From Synechococcus sp. Cruz-7E5 (GTDB taxonomy: Bacteria; Cyanobacteriota; Cyanobacteriia; PCC-6307; Cyanobiaceae): a stretch of DNA of 57,816 nt. Made by a program: the position numbers and the translations under genes. The DNA is taken from the NCBI RefSeq assembly GCF_024345995.1, contig NZ_JAGQCE010000017.1, positions 1-57,816 of the forward strand, written 5' to 3'. Below, one piece after another: positions 1-8,200 of the stretch; position 1 is the stretch's first letter; each line of letters starts with the position of its first letter. The notes beneath the pieces were generated by a model, which saw nothing but the letters and a program-made list of their open reading frames with translations, was not told the origin of the DNA and did not search any database.

Positions 1-89
1 TCCATCTCGGCCAGAAATCGCTCGCGCCTTGTGCGCTTCTTGGCCGTGGCTTGCTCGTAATCACCGAATCCGAGCTGCTTGCTGCCCAT
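1..89 (-). CDS. IS5-family transposase, N-terminal fragment cut by window edge
   Basis: Reading leftwards from an ATG at 89 the frame gives MGSKQLGFGDYEQATAKKRT followed by RRERFLAEMD, which I recognise as the conserved start of a common IS5-family transposase. Only 29 codons are inside the window. The catalytic DDE domain lies beyond the edge. The same 29 codons occur in mirror image at 57728-57816. Family assignment rests on recalled similarity; the truncation is certain because the sequence ends here. Confidence 0.8.
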   Translation of the reverse strand, partial: MGSKQLGFGDYEQATAKKRTRRERFLAEM

Positions 90-159
90 GAACCCAGTCC
101 GCGCTTGCGATTACAGGGGTATTTTCGTGCGGATGGCTCGGGTTTTCCAGAGCTTCCCT
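1..159 (-). mobile_element. IS5-type insertion sequence, left-hand partial copy
   Basis: The first 159 bp are the reverse complement of the last 159 bp of the window, with one mismatch seen at position 128. The outer part encodes the start of a transposase reading leftwards. The inner end (about 135-159) carries a terminal-repeat-like stretch ending in CCCT, next to CTAG. The IS is cut by the window edge, so full length and target duplication cannot be read. A diverged third copy of the same end lies at 36615-36746. Confidence 0.85.
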
Positions 160-160
160 A

Positions 161-967
161 GTGATCGCTTCTGATAGTAGGCTTCGTGGGGAGTTTACAT
201 GGGACTCCTGTCCGAAGATCTTCCCACTAAACAGAACTGACTGTGCACTTGCATTTGCTGGCGATACGGCTATTGCGTACCCACTTATCATTCAGATTAA
301 CACTGCGCTCAAGCTCTTTGGAAAGTCACTAGATCGTGGCCAGCCCCTGAGTGATTACAAGGGCCATGCTCTTAGAATAATTAATGACATGCGTAACAAC
401 ATGTCCGACTTTGCCTTGAAAGATGGCCCCAGCGCCGAAAAGGAAACATTTTTGTTGTTGGCAGGGTATTGTTGGAAACAGCAGAAGTTCCTGATTTGGA
501 CGTTACATCTAGATGCGCAGACCAAAGAGTTTACCTTCCGCCCATCGCGTCCGTGGAATGGAACCGACGGACTGCGAATGATTGCAATCGTGGGCGACAG
601 AACTGAGGATGCCAAGCAAAGAATTGTAGCGAGGCTACGCGAAAAGGGTGTCTTGGAAGCTGGTGGATTTGACATGGAGCCGTTCGAAGCCTTGAGAGAC
701 ATCATTAGAGAGAACCTTGATCACACAATCGGCGGCGCCCCGCAAATGGTTAAGGTCTACCGTTATCTAAACTATGCTCCTGTTGGCGTCAACTGGCCAA
801 CAGAACGAGAAGCAAATATTGCATTGTTTGGCCGTTATCTTCTGCCATATGAGAAATGCCGTTATGGGATCTTGGATCCTGATACATTGCTCATAAGCAG
901 TGCTGACTATAACGGCATCAAACATCCAGATCCAGAAGGCGGGATTGAGAATAGCCTTCCAATCTAG
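161..967 (+). CDS. Ntn-hydrolase / proteasome-subunit-like protein, 5' end lost to IS
   Basis: The frame is open right from the IS boundary, with only a GTG at 161, so the natural start was probably removed by IS insertion. The 268 visible residues begin VIASDSRLRGE, then have AFAGDTAIAYPL, FLLLAGYCW and TIGGAPQMVKVYRY. That order resembles the Ntn-hydrolase fold of proteasome beta/HslV-like proteins (an ASDSR strand, an AGD loop, an AGY strand, a GG-P-Q segment). The nucleophile Thr would sit at the missing N-terminus, so activity cannot be judged. Base composition is clearly lower in GC than the 4-35 kb region. The next gene (DAC-like) is 89 bp downstream on the same strand and may be a partner. 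Function is unknown. Confidence 0.5.
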   Translation: MIASDSRLRGEFTWDSCPKIFPLNRTDCALAFAGDTAIAYPLIIQINTALKLFGKSLDRGQPLSDYKGHALRIINDMRNNMSDFALKDGPSAEKETFLLLAGYCWKQQKFLIWTLHLDAQTKEFTFRPSRPWNGTDGLRMIAIVGDRTEDAKQRIVARLREKGVLEAGGFDMEPFEALRDIIRENLDHTIGGAPQMVKVYRYLNYAPVGVNWPTEREANIALFGRYLLPYEKCRYGILDPDTLLISSADYNGIKHPDPEGGIENSLPI

Positions 968-1056
968 GATTTTCCCGCCCGCTTCTGATCTGGAGCGTTT
1001 GACGGATTGCATGAGTCCGCCAGCGCCTGTAGTCACTTGTATACTGATGTAGATAA

Positions 1057-2334
1057 ATGATTCAATCTATGGAAAAGCTAGATCCGGTTTCAGTGCTAAA
1101 TGACGAAAGAGTTGCCACTTTGCTTAACGATTCAAGTTATTCAGCAAGAAGAGAGCTGTTGAAGGAAGTCCTTAGAATCTCGTTTATTGCAGGGTTGCAT
1201 TTAAACGAAGGACGACAGCTCAGGTTTGCGATAGCGATAGAAGACAGCGTCTTGAAAACGACCCGAGTAGATCGGTTTGATCCCCCTATACCGCTGGAGG
1301 CAAGGTATCTCCAATCTCTGAGCCCTGCTCTCTCTGAGAATGTTGACTGTTTTATTGTTGAAGAAGGCGCAAGACACGGCAATACGTTGATGATCGTAGG
1401 CACTGCTGCCCTGCCACAGGCCCAGCTGCTTCCTTCTTCGATGTATCTTCGGCCTCTTGTAGTGTCAGTAAATGGTCCAGGAAGGATATACCTCGAGATT
1501 GGCGATGTGAAGATTGCCTATGATAGAGGTGATTGGACGGATTGCAGTCGTAGTCGGGTTGAAAGTCTTTGGAAGGAGATAGCTCCGGCTTTTGTTGGCA
1601 AGGTCTCAACCCCGTGCAATTTTAGTAACGGCTTAACTTATGGCCTGTATGGGCATCCTAGTCTTGATGTCAACTCATGGGAGTCCTACAAGAGTGATTA
1701 TGCCAATTATGCACAAGAATATTGTCCTACATTGCTTGGCGGGGTTATTGAAGTAATTGTCAGAGAGATTCAAAGGGCTGATCATGGTGGTGCATTCATG
1801 CTGCTGCCATCTCCGGTGCGAAGTGACAACAACCTCTTTCAGGAAAGGCGCTGGTATTCAGGAATTAGGCAAGAGTTAAGTGAAGCGATCCATAAATCAC
1901 TTGCTCTCAACACAATCTATATTCTGGCATCACAAGGAAAGTGGATATATCCCGAGGGTGTACTCCCAACTCAGCCGGATGACTTGCGATATTGGGTGGA
2001 TCGCATTGTCTACCCGCAGCTTACAAACTCATTTATTGATCTTAGAAGTCAATGCCAGCGGATAGCACACCTTGCCAACGCTGACGGTGCAGTTGTGCTA
2101 AACACAATGTTTGGCCTGGAGGCATTTAGTGCGAAGCTTAAGTGTGAAACGAATAATCTTCCCGCCGAACTGGCGTTATTTCTCGGCTCAAGAGGCAATC
2201 GTCACAACTCGATGGCTAGGGCTATCGCCACAGTGCCAAGCTCAATAGGCGTAGTAGTTTCACAGGACGGGAATGCGGTTTGCTTCCATAATAGCCCTGA
2301 AAATGATGTTGAATTCTTTGAGCTAATTCTGTAA
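1057..2334 (+). CDS. Hypothetical protein with diadenylate-cyclase-like (DisA_N-type) C-terminus
   Basis: A 425-residue cytosolic protein with no signal peptide or membrane segment. About residues 340-420 contain ADGAVVL, then GSRGNRHNSMARAI, then IGVVVSQDGNAVCF. This order resembles the DAC domain (DGA motif, G-RHR motif, then a final VVVS-E/Q-G strand). RHR is replaced by RHN, so catalysis is doubtful and a nucleotide-sensing role is possible. The N-terminal 330 residues match nothing I recognise. The start at 1057 (ATGATT) lacks a clear ribosome site; an in-frame ATG follows at codon 5. GC is low, as for the upstream gene. The pair looks like an acquired accessory unit and could be signalling or defence, but the sequence does not prove this. 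Confidence 0.5.
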   Translation: MIQSMEKLDPVSVLNDERVATLLNDSSYSARRELLKEVLRISFIAGLHLNEGRQLRFAIAIEDSVLKTTRVDRFDPPIPLEARYLQSLSPALSENVDCFIVEEGARHGNTLMIVGTAALPQAQLLPSSMYLRPLVVSVNGPGRIYLEIGDVKIAYDRGDWTDCSRSRVESLWKEIAPAFVGKVSTPCNFSNGLTYGLYGHPSLDVNSWESYKSDYANYAQEYCPTLLGGVIEVIVREIQRADHGGAFMLLPSPVRSDNNLFQERRWYSGIRQELSEAIHKSLALNTIYILASQGKWIYPEGVLPTQPDDLRYWVDRIVYPQLTNSFIDLRSQCQRIAHLANADGAVVLNTMFGLEAFSAKLKCETNNLPAELALFLGSRGNRHNSMARAIATVPSSIGVVVSQDGNAVCFHNSPENDVEFFELIL

Positions 2335-2483
2335 ATGGATTACGACAGATTTCCCGTCAAACATTAAGATGTTGCGGACCGGTGATGGATGGCTATTCTT
2401 GACGCCAATCTCTTGGCGGTCGCTGATCTTGAGCGTTACGAGAGAAGCGTGACGCGCTTCTTCGGAGCCTGCGCTTCGGGAAT

Positions 2484-2600
2484 ATGCGTCGCAGCGAGTT
2501 TCACGCCTTTCTGGCCAGGATATGGACGCGAATCGAGGCGTTGCTGCCTCATAACAAACTGGTGAATGTATACCTCGATCGCATCGAGGCGATCAAGTAG
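2484..2600 (+). pseudogene. Short gene remnant overlapping the integrase 3' end
   Basis: A plus-strand frame reads ALREKRDALLRSLRFGN and then MRRSEFHAFLARIWTR, ending IEAIK and TAG at 2600. The only ATG is at 2484, giving 38 residues, but the frame is already open from about 2431. It looks like the 3' end of a longer gene whose front is gone. It overlaps the convergent recombinase gene by 8 bp. I do not recognise the family. The rest of 2335-2592 shows nothing else. Confidence 0.25.
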
Positions 2601-3846
2601 CAGGCCCTGGGGCCTGGGCCTGACGCTCACCCAGAAGACGGGCCGCCTTGTCGAAGGCGTCATCCACCACCTCATCACCACACCACTTGCTGTAGGCCGC
2701 CAGGTGGGTTTCGACGGTGTGGCCCATCGCGGCCGCCACCACCTTGGGCGGCAGCTCGCAGATCACATGAGCACGGTGCGCATAGCCATGCCGGCAGGAG
2801 TAGAGCACCAGCTTCTCCCCCTCCAGCGCATAGCGATGGCGGAGCTGATCCCAGAGGGGGCGACGGCGAAGGTAGTTCTTGAGGTCCTGCGACCCGAAGC
2901 CGGGCCTCATCGGTGGCATCCGGGTGGAGCTGAACGTCTCCTCCAGCCTCCACTGCTGGGCCCATGCATCGCAGGGAAGAACCCGCAGTGGCCGGGGTCT
3001 GGTGCTGCCGCGGGAAGACACCTTGGCGTAGTTGCACCACAGGCGCCCTTCCCGCAGCTCAAGATGCTGCAGCTCTTCTGGCCTCAGACCAAAACTGGCC
3101 AGCAGCTGGACGGCATAGCGCCAGCGCGTATCGGGAATCGATTCCACCAGCAGGAGAATGTCGTCCACACCAATCGGTGTGGTGACTGATTTGGGCTCCC
3201 GGCGGCGGCCGGTGTAGCTCGAGAGCACCAGCGGGGGCGCCCACTCCTGCGGCAGCCGCTCATTGTCCACAGCCCAGCGCAGCAAGGCGGCTGCCTGCTG
3301 CACCACCACCTGGCGCCCCCGGGAACCGGGCTGATCCTTGAGTCGCTGGGTCAGCAGCTCCAGCAGTTGACGCGGGGTCGAGGGCTTGGTCTTCCCTTTG
3401 GTGGCCTCCACCAACCGCTGCATACGAGCGGCGTAGGTCCTCTCCCAGGTCGTCTGCTTGATCAGACCGCTGCTGATCTTGTGGTCCCGGTATTGCGCGA
3501 CCAAACCCTGCCAGTCCGTGCCCTGAATGGGTTCGACCACGTCCTCTGGCGTGCTGTCGTCTTCCTCTGGAGAGGCCGATCCTGTGGCCAGTGCGATGCA
3601 TTGATCCAGAGGAATCCCACGCGCGAAGGAGGCATGGATCGCCAGCACTGCCGTGTGGATATCCTGCCGAGCAGCCGCTTCCCAGGGCAAGGGGAGCACC
3701 CGCTGGATGCGCTTGCCCCCAGTGACCCGCTCCGAGAGATTGAGCAGGGCACGGCCGCGCATTTCCGCCAGGCTCCAGCCGCTCCTCGAGCCGAGGTCGC
3801 ATTGGAGAGCTGAACGCAGGGCAGCGACCCAGTGCTCACGGGGCAA
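2593..3846 (-). CDS. int: Tyrosine recombinase / phage-type integrase
   Basis: A 417-residue site-specific recombinase of the lambda-integrase family. Catalytic residues in order are Arg about 255 in SFGLRPEEL, Lys about 275 in YAKVSSRG, Arg/His about 352-353 in YSCRHGYAHR, His about 376 in AAAMGHTVE, and the nucleophile Tyr about 385 in LAAYSKW. The N-terminal 200 residues form the usual core-binding region. The start codon at 3846 faces a tRNA-Pro 3' fragment only 160 bp away, the typical layout of an integrase beside its attachment site. It probably excises and integrates the island. All catalytic residues appear present. Confidence 0.88.
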   Translation of the reverse strand: MPREHWVAALRSALQCDLGSRSGWSLAEMRGRALLNLSERVTGGKRIQRVLPLPWEAAARQDIHTAVLAIHASFARGIPLDQCIALATGSASPEEDDSTPEDVVEPIQGTDWQGLVAQYRDHKISSGLIKQTTWERTYAARMQRLVEATKGKTKPSTPRQLLELLTQRLKDQPGSRGRQVVVQQAAALLRWAVDNERLPQEWAPPLVLSSYTGRRREPKSVTTPIGVDDILLLVESIPDTRWRYAVQLLASFGLRPEELQHLELREGRLWCNYAKVSSRGSTRPRPLRVLPCDAWAQQWRLEETFSSTRMPPMRPGFGSQDLKNYLRRRPLWDQLRHRYALEGEKLVLYSCRHGYAHRAHVICELPPKVVAAAMGHTVETHLAAYSKWCGDEVVDDAFDKAARLLGERQAQAPGPAT

Positions 3847-4009
3847 AAGACCCCCCTTGCAAGAGAAAGTGCAAGAGAAACTAGCTCAAGCCGTGGCACA
3901 GCGAGGCAACATGAGGCACCCGGCGGCACCCCTAAACACAGTGAGCACAATGCTTTTCAGCCAAGATCCCAGTCAGCGACAACGACCTCCCAGATCGGTT
4001 CCACAGAGG

Positions 4010-4051
4010 TTTGGGAGCACTAGGTCGCAGGTTCGAATCCTGTCGCCCCGA
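4010..4051 (+). other. Attachment site: 3' half of tRNA-Pro(UGG)
   Basis: The stretch starts in an anticodon loop TTTGGGA (anticodon TGG). It then has a T-arm GCAGGTTCGAATCCTGT and the acceptor strand CGCCCCG plus discriminator A. No matching 5' half (CGGGGCG, D-arm) lies upstream, so it is not a working tRNA gene. Duplication of a tRNA 3' half is what tyrosine recombinases leave when an element integrates in a tRNA gene. The intact tRNA and second att copy are not in the window. Confidence 0.8.
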
Positions 4052-4064
4052 TTCCAGTTATACC

Positions 4065-4096
4065 AAGGGCTCTCGGGGATTCCGGGAGCCCTTTTT
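4065..4096 (+). terminator. Rho-independent terminator after the tRNA-Pro fragment
   Basis: GGGCTC (4067-4072) pairs with GAGCCC (4086-4091), extended by flanking A-T pairs and followed by five T. It lies 16 bp after the tRNA fragment, as a tRNA terminator would. Confidence 0.8.
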
Positions 4097-4184
4097 CTTG
4101 CCCGTTTCGGGCCGGCTGAGCGCAAATTGAGCGCAAACACGCCAAACGACGCCAAAAAGGGGGGCGCGCAGGTTGCCTCAGCGT

Positions 4185-4253
4185 GCGCGGACAGCGCAAG
4201 GGCTACGCAAGCGCTCGGCCCTGGCGCTGTCCGCGCGGTCACTTCGGCGTCCT
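4185..4253 (+). repeat. Hairpin leader, copy 1 (upstream of ardC)
   Basis: A 13-bp perfect stem (4185-4197 with 4224-4236) encloses an inner AGGGC/GCCCT stem (4199-4203 with 4218-4222). Then come GTCAC at 4238 and GGCGTCCT at 4246-4253, with the ardC ATG at 4268. The architecture recurs at 18208, 19019, 22673 and 24319. It could be a promoter/operator or an RNA structure in the leader; no Shine-Dalgarno is seen before the ATG. Confidence 0.65.
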
Positions 4254-4267
4254 TTGCGCCCTCTGCC

Positions 4268-5227
4268 ATGGCCGCATCCAAGTCCCGTCGCAAGTTTTCA
4301 GGCCCCTCACCCGAGGAAGCGATGGTGCGCGATCTCATCGAGCTCCTCGAGGCCGGCACCACGCCCTGGCGTAAGCCCTGGGATTGCCATGGCGGCGGCG
4401 TCCACATCAATCTGCTCACCGGCCGCGCCTATCGAGGCGGCAATCCAATCCTCCTGGAGCTGGGGATGGCCATGCGCGGCTCGTCGCTGCCCTTCTGGTG
4501 CGGCTTCGCCGAGGCCAGGAAGCTCGGCATCTTCCCGGTCAAGGGCAGCAAGTCGGTCCGCATCCTCAGGCCCCAGCTGCACTCCCGCGAGGATGAGCAG
4601 GGCGGCGAAAAGGTGCTCCACAGCTGGGCCAGCTATCGCCCGGTGCCGGTGTTCAATGTCTCCGATCTGCAGGGCGAGGCCCTGGCCGGGCTGATCGCCG
4701 CCCGGATGCCAGAGGCCACGGAGCGGCCGGCGATCGAGCCAATCAGCCAGGCCGAGCAGATCCTGGGAGCCTGGTCGGTCCCGGCCGGCTGGGGCGGTGA
4801 GCGGGCCTTCTATGCCCCAGCCATCGATCGGATCCAGCTGCCGGGGCGCGAGAGCTTCCACGGCGCTGCGGCGCTCTATGCCACCTGGGGCCACGAGGCC
4901 ATCCACTCCACCGGCCACGAATCCCGCCTCAAGCGCGATCTCTCCGGCGCCTTCGGATCCAGGTCCTATGCCCGGGAGGAGCTGATCGCGGAGCTTGGCA
5001 GCGTGCTGCTGGGGCAGCGGCTGCAGATCGGCTGTGAGCTCATGAGCCACGCGGCCTATCTGGAGAGCTGGATCTCCGTCCTGCGCGAGTCGCCCAAGGT
5101 GCTGCTGCAGGTCGTAAGCGAGGCCCGCCAAGCCGTAGATCTGATCTGCCCAGAGCCCGAGGCACCAGAGGCCCTGGCAACTGCAGAGCTAGCCGCCGAG
5201 GCCGAGCCCGCCGCGCTCAGCGCCTGA
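4268..5227 (+). CDS. ardC: ArdC-like antirestriction protein (ssDNA-binding domain plus zincin metallopeptidase)
   Basis: A 319-residue intracellular protein. Residues about 15-130 form the ArdC N-terminal ssDNA-binding domain (LIELLEAGTTPWRKPW, INLLTGRAYRGGNPILL, KGSKSVRILRP). Residues about 165-300 form the zincin-like peptidase. HEAIH at 209-213 gives two zinc ligands and the active Glu; EELIAELGS near 237-245 supplies the third ligand. Proteins of this kind on mobile elements protect incoming DNA from restriction. The ATG at 4268 is chosen because the N-terminus matches the second copy at 24420 exactly (MAAS). It sits behind hairpin leader copy 1 and 217 bp after the att fragment. Confidence 0.88.
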   Translation: MAASKSRRKFSGPSPEEAMVRDLIELLEAGTTPWRKPWDCHGGGVHINLLTGRAYRGGNPILLELGMAMRGSSLPFWCGFAEARKLGIFPVKGSKSVRILRPQLHSREDEQGGEKVLHSWASYRPVPVFNVSDLQGEALAGLIAARMPEATERPAIEPISQAEQILGAWSVPAGWGGERAFYAPAIDRIQLPGRESFHGAAALYATWGHEAIHSTGHESRLKRDLSGAFGSRSYAREELIAELGSVLLGQRLQIGCELMSHAAYLESWISVLRESPKVLLQVVSEARQAVDLICPEPEAPEALATAELAAEAEPAALSA

Positions 5228-5266
5228 GGCTCAGCCGGGCCAGCCGGGAGCCCTCAATCCCGGCGC

Positions 5267-5527
5267 TCACGCATGGGCGGCCGGCGGTGCCCAGACCACC
5301 ACCGTGCCCTCCGGCCACTGCGGATGGCAGTCCTCATAAGGCCGCGGCGCCACCAGGGGCCTTCCGTCGGGGTAGAGGTCGCTTCGCTCATCCGACGGCG
5401 GCGCTGCCTGCAGGGCCAGGCCGTGCGCCGCCAGGGACGCCCAGAACAGGACATTCCAGTTCGGCCCGCCTTGGCCTGCGGCCTGGAGCGCCGCGTCGAG
5501 CGCCACTTTGTACTGCTCGGCCTTCAT
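5267..5527 (-). CDS. Hypothetical protein at the end of the phage module
   Basis: An 86-residue soluble protein beginning MKAEQYKVALDAALQAAGQG. The frame extends to a TTG at 5554, but the ATG at 5527 is preferred. It contains a Trp/Pro-rich end (PEGTVVVWAPPAAHA). It is the last gene in the minus-strand phage-module direction, separated by 84 bp from the next gene upstream. I do not recognise a family. It lies tail-to-tail with ardC. Confidence 0.45.
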   Translation of the reverse strand: MKAEQYKVALDAALQAAGQGGPNWNVLFWASLAAHGLALQAAPPSDERSDLYPDGRPLVAPRPYEDCHPQWPEGTVVVWAPPAAHA

Positions 5528-5611
5528 GGTCAGAGCAACCCCAGCCGATTCCAACCACGAGCGGAGCGTGGCGCGATCGAAGAAGCCGCCGCCACCCAGC
5601 AGCGGTCGGCC

Positions 5612-5812
5612 CTAGATCGACACGTGGATTCCATCGTCGGCCGTGGTGTACGACAGCTCGGCGCCGAAGTCCTTCAGCAGCTCATGCAGCTGCCTCAGGA
5701 ACTCACGCTCCTGCAGCTGGGGCATACGACCAGCTGCGGCCTCCCTCGCCTCACTCAGCAGCACCAGCTGGTGCTCCCGCAGCTCAGCCGGGATCAGCTC
5801 TGGCGTTTCCAT
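5612..5812 (-). CDS. Hypothetical small protein, phage module
   Basis: A 66-residue, charged, probably helical protein (METPELIPAELREHQLVLLS onwards). The ATG at 5812 overlaps the stop of the upstream gene in a TGATG arrangement, indicating translational coupling. Glu and Leu are abundant and the end is DDGIHVSI. No family recognised. Position in the operon suggests a phage accessory or assembly-related role, which is inference only. Confidence 0.55.
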   Translation of the reverse strand: METPELIPAELREHQLVLLSEAREAAAGRMPQLQEREFLRQLHELLKDFGAELSYTTADDGIHVSI

Positions 5813-6123
5813 CAGATCGCCTCCTCGAGCACGTCCCAGCCAGTCTCCCAATACAAGCGGGCGATCTGATTCGCCATCCCAGGCTGCACATCGAACAGGC
5901 GGTAATCAGGCCACTGCCAATCCGGCTTCTTGTCCACCTCCACCTCGTAGCGACGTTCGCAGCGCAGCCGGATCAGATCGATCAGGTGCTCCGGGTCGTT
6001 GCCCGCCTCCTCGACCAGGTGGGCCAGCACATCGTCCAGCGAGTCGTCCTCCCGGATCACATATTCCACCGACCCAGCGAGATACATCTCGCCCTCGATC
6101 AGCTTGAGCAAAGGCTCGCTCAT
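5812..6123 (-). CDS. Hypothetical acidic protein, phage module
   Basis: A 103-residue protein starting MSEPLLKLIEGEMYLAGSVE. It is acidic and Trp-containing, with a central DDSLDDVLAHLVEEAG segment. The ATG at 6123 overlaps the previous stop by the ATGA pattern, so the start is well supported. No domain recognised. It is the next-to-last coupled gene in the structural operon and could be a tail-associated chaperone or regulator; the sequence does not decide. Confidence 0.6.
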   Translation of the reverse strand: MSEPLLKLIEGEMYLAGSVEYVIREDDSLDDVLAHLVEEAGNDPEHLIDLIRLRCERRYEVEVDKKPDWQWPDYRLFDVQPGMANQIARLYWETGWDVLEEAI

Positions 6124-7325
6124 GCCGTCCCTCTTGGCCACAGCACACCCGTCGTCGGCCGCTGGCTGCCGCCGCCTGTGCCCTGCTGCAGCGAGTAGAT
6201 CGGATGCTGCGCCACTCCTGGCCCACCCATCGCAACCGAGCTCCAATCCATCAGGAAATCAGGCCCGGCATCAGGCCCCATCAGCACCGCGCCACGCGGC
6301 ACCTCCGGGCCGAAATACAGCCGGTCAGGGAACGTCTGCCAGCTGCTCAGCGACCCGATCGTGTTCCACCCGGCCATCGCCGCCGTGCTCGGCGGCACCA
6401 GGATCCAGCAGTCCATGCCGCCGCTGCTCATGGCTGCACCCAGCTGGTAGAAGACGCCCGGCCCGCCGGGGTTTGTCACCCGGCTCAGCCTTCGCGGGTC
6501 CGTGATCTGGTTGCTGCCGAACCAGAACAGCGACGGCAGGCTCACCCGCTCCTGCTTCGTGCGGTACTCAAAGAGCTGGCCAGGGCCATTCCCGCCAGGG
6601 ATCAGGCCCAGACCAGTCGTCAGCAGTTGCTCCAGCCCTGATGGCACATTCGGCCAGGATGGCGCCGCCACCATCACGTTATTGCTCCAGGTGTAGAAGT
6701 TGCGGCTCTCGAACATTCCAGCCAGCGCCTGCGACCGCAGTAGCGCCACACTCCAGCCGCTACTTGCAGGACTGCGGAACAGAATGAAGGTATGGTTCTG
6801 CGCGTAGGTGTCGCCACTTGTCGTCGCGATGTTGTATGCGAAGAACTCTTTACCGCCCGGCGTCGTGTCCATCATCACGATCAACCGCCCATCGGCGCTG
6901 AACGCCGGGGTGCCGGTCGGCCCGTAATACGACATGCCGGAACTGAGGCTCGCCACCGTCGTACTGAAGGTGCCGTAACCACCATTCAGCCCATCATCCG
7001 TCCAGCTGCTGGCAAGACCCAGCGCGAAGTTTGCTGACGTTGACGTTGCGCTCGATCCCTGGCTCTTGCTCAGGTTGTAGTACCTCAGCACCATCGGATT
7101 GACCGGATGGCCCAGCCGCAGCACATACCCGAAGAACGTCGTTGTGCTCGCAGCCGTGTGGTCCTTCAGCTGCGTCAGCTGAATGCCACTGTTGCCGGCG
7201 TTCGCATTGACAGCCAGCACGAACGCCGCAATGGCCTCACTGAGCCGCAGGCCCACCGATCCAGGCGCCTTGCTGAGCCAGTCAATCGCAGGCGTCCAGT
7301 CCGCCGTTGAAATCGTCAGAGTCAT
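6120..7325 (-). CDS. Phage structural protein, probable tail/fibre component
   Basis: A 401-residue protein, Ser/Thr/Gly-rich with many aromatic residues, beginning MTLTISTADWTPAIDWLSKA. It lacks membrane segments, and the composition (beta-rich, few charges) suits a receptor-binding or baseplate protein. Starts at 7325 by ATGA overlap with the gene upstream; in-frame codons further out exist but would overlap more. A segment SSGGMDCWILVPPSTAAMAGW looks like part of a beta-sandwich. Function assigned from operon context only. Confidence 0.6.
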   Translation of the reverse strand: MTLTISTADWTPAIDWLSKAPGSVGLRLSEAIAAFVLAVNANAGNSGIQLTQLKDHTAASTTTFFGYVLRLGHPVNPMVLRYYNLSKSQGSSATSTSANFALGLASSWTDDGLNGGYGTFSTTVASLSSGMSYYGPTGTPAFSADGRLIVMMDTTPGGKEFFAYNIATTSGDTYAQNHTFILFRSPASSGWSVALLRSQALAGMFESRNFYTWSNNVMVAAPSWPNVPSGLEQLLTTGLGLIPGGNGPGQLFEYRTKQERVSLPSLFWFGSNQITDPRRLSRVTNPGGPGVFYQLGAAMSSGGMDCWILVPPSTAAMAGWNTIGSLSSWQTFPDRLYFGPEVPRGAVLMGPDAGPDFLMDWSSVAMGGPGVAQHPIYSLQQGTGGGSQRPTTGVLWPRGTA

Positions 7326-8200
7326 GGCGTCGCCTCCACCAGTCGCAGGGCCAGGCGGGCGCCGCCCATCTGCAGCCAATGCGAGCCATCGGAGCCAATG
7401 AAGTATCCGAACATTCCAGCCGTCCGATTATACAACCCGAAATCAGCAGGTAGCACCACCGGATCAAACCACTGCACCGGCGGCTGCGGATTCGGCGCCA
7501 GAGAGGTAATGCCCGGTGTGATCGGCACCCACTGCACCGGCACCGTGAGCATCAGCGGCAGCGTCGAGGACGCATAATCCAGCCGCAGCGCATTCGACAG
7601 GAACGGCAGCGAGCGGTTCGCACGCCAGCCCACCACACCGATCACCGAGGCGTTATCCGTCAGCGACAGATGCCACTGCCCGGAATAGACGTCCTTGGCA
7701 ATCAGCACCACCACCGCCTGGCGGTTGCTGAAGGTGTGCTGCGAATGCGCGAAGCAGAAGTATTCCTGCCCCGGCTCCAATGAGCTGGCCACCAGGGCGC
7801 CGATCGGCAGCGGCTCCGGCAGCGGTTCGATCAGCGTGTTGGTGGTGCCAATCCCGCCCGTGAGGGCGCCATAGCCGCCCAGCGCCGCGCCTGGCACGTA
7901 CCCGCTCGCCAGGCCGCAGTGCGTGGTGATCGCACCCGTCGTCAGGTTCGCCACCCACTGGCTCATCAGCTCCACCGGCTGCCCGGCGTCGAGCACCGCC
8001 AGCCGGGCCTTGATCACCCAGCCCGTGAAGCCATGCACCTCCCCAGGGGCCTTCACGATGCTCAGCTGCTGCAACGGGTTCTGCGCATTGGCTGCCGCCA
8101 TCCAGGTGCGCAGCAGGGCATCCGCAGCGGCGAAGACCTGCGGCACCACAAACCCGCCGGTGTCACCACGGCGGCTGAGGTCCGTGATCGTGGCCACCAT
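7322..8200 (-). CDS. Phage structural protein of unknown function
   Basis: A 292-residue protein beginning MVATITDLSRRGDTGGFVVP. Beta-rich sequence with hydrophobic patches (VVVLIAKDVYSGQWHLSL) and no transmembrane helix. The C-terminus resembles in style, though not in motif, the neighbouring structural proteins. TGATG overlap at 8200 and ATGA overlap at 7325 show it is translated with both neighbours. It may be part of a tail tip or fibre-attachment complex; I do not recognise a family. Confidence 0.6.
   Translation of the reverse strand: MVATITDLSRRGDTGGFVVPQVFAAADALLRTWMAAANAQNPLQQLSIVKAPGEVHGFTGWVIKARLAVLDAGQPVELMSQWVANLTTGAITTHCGLASGYVPGAALGGYGALTGGIGTTNTLIEPLPEPLPIGALVASSLEPGQEYFCFAHSQHTFSNRQAVVVLIAKDVYSGQWHLSLTDNASVIGVVGWRANRSLPFLSNALRLDYASSTLPLMLTVPVQWVPITPGITSLAPNPQPPVQWFDPVVLPADFGLYNRTAGMFGYFIGSDGSHWLQMGGARLALRLVEATP

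Noticed and set aside
1017-1045. TATACT as promoter of the gene at 1057
   Set aside because: No acceptable -35 at the right distance; too weak to report as a feature.
4010-4051. Functional tRNA gene
   Set aside because: The acceptor 5' strand, D-arm and 5' anticodon stem are absent.
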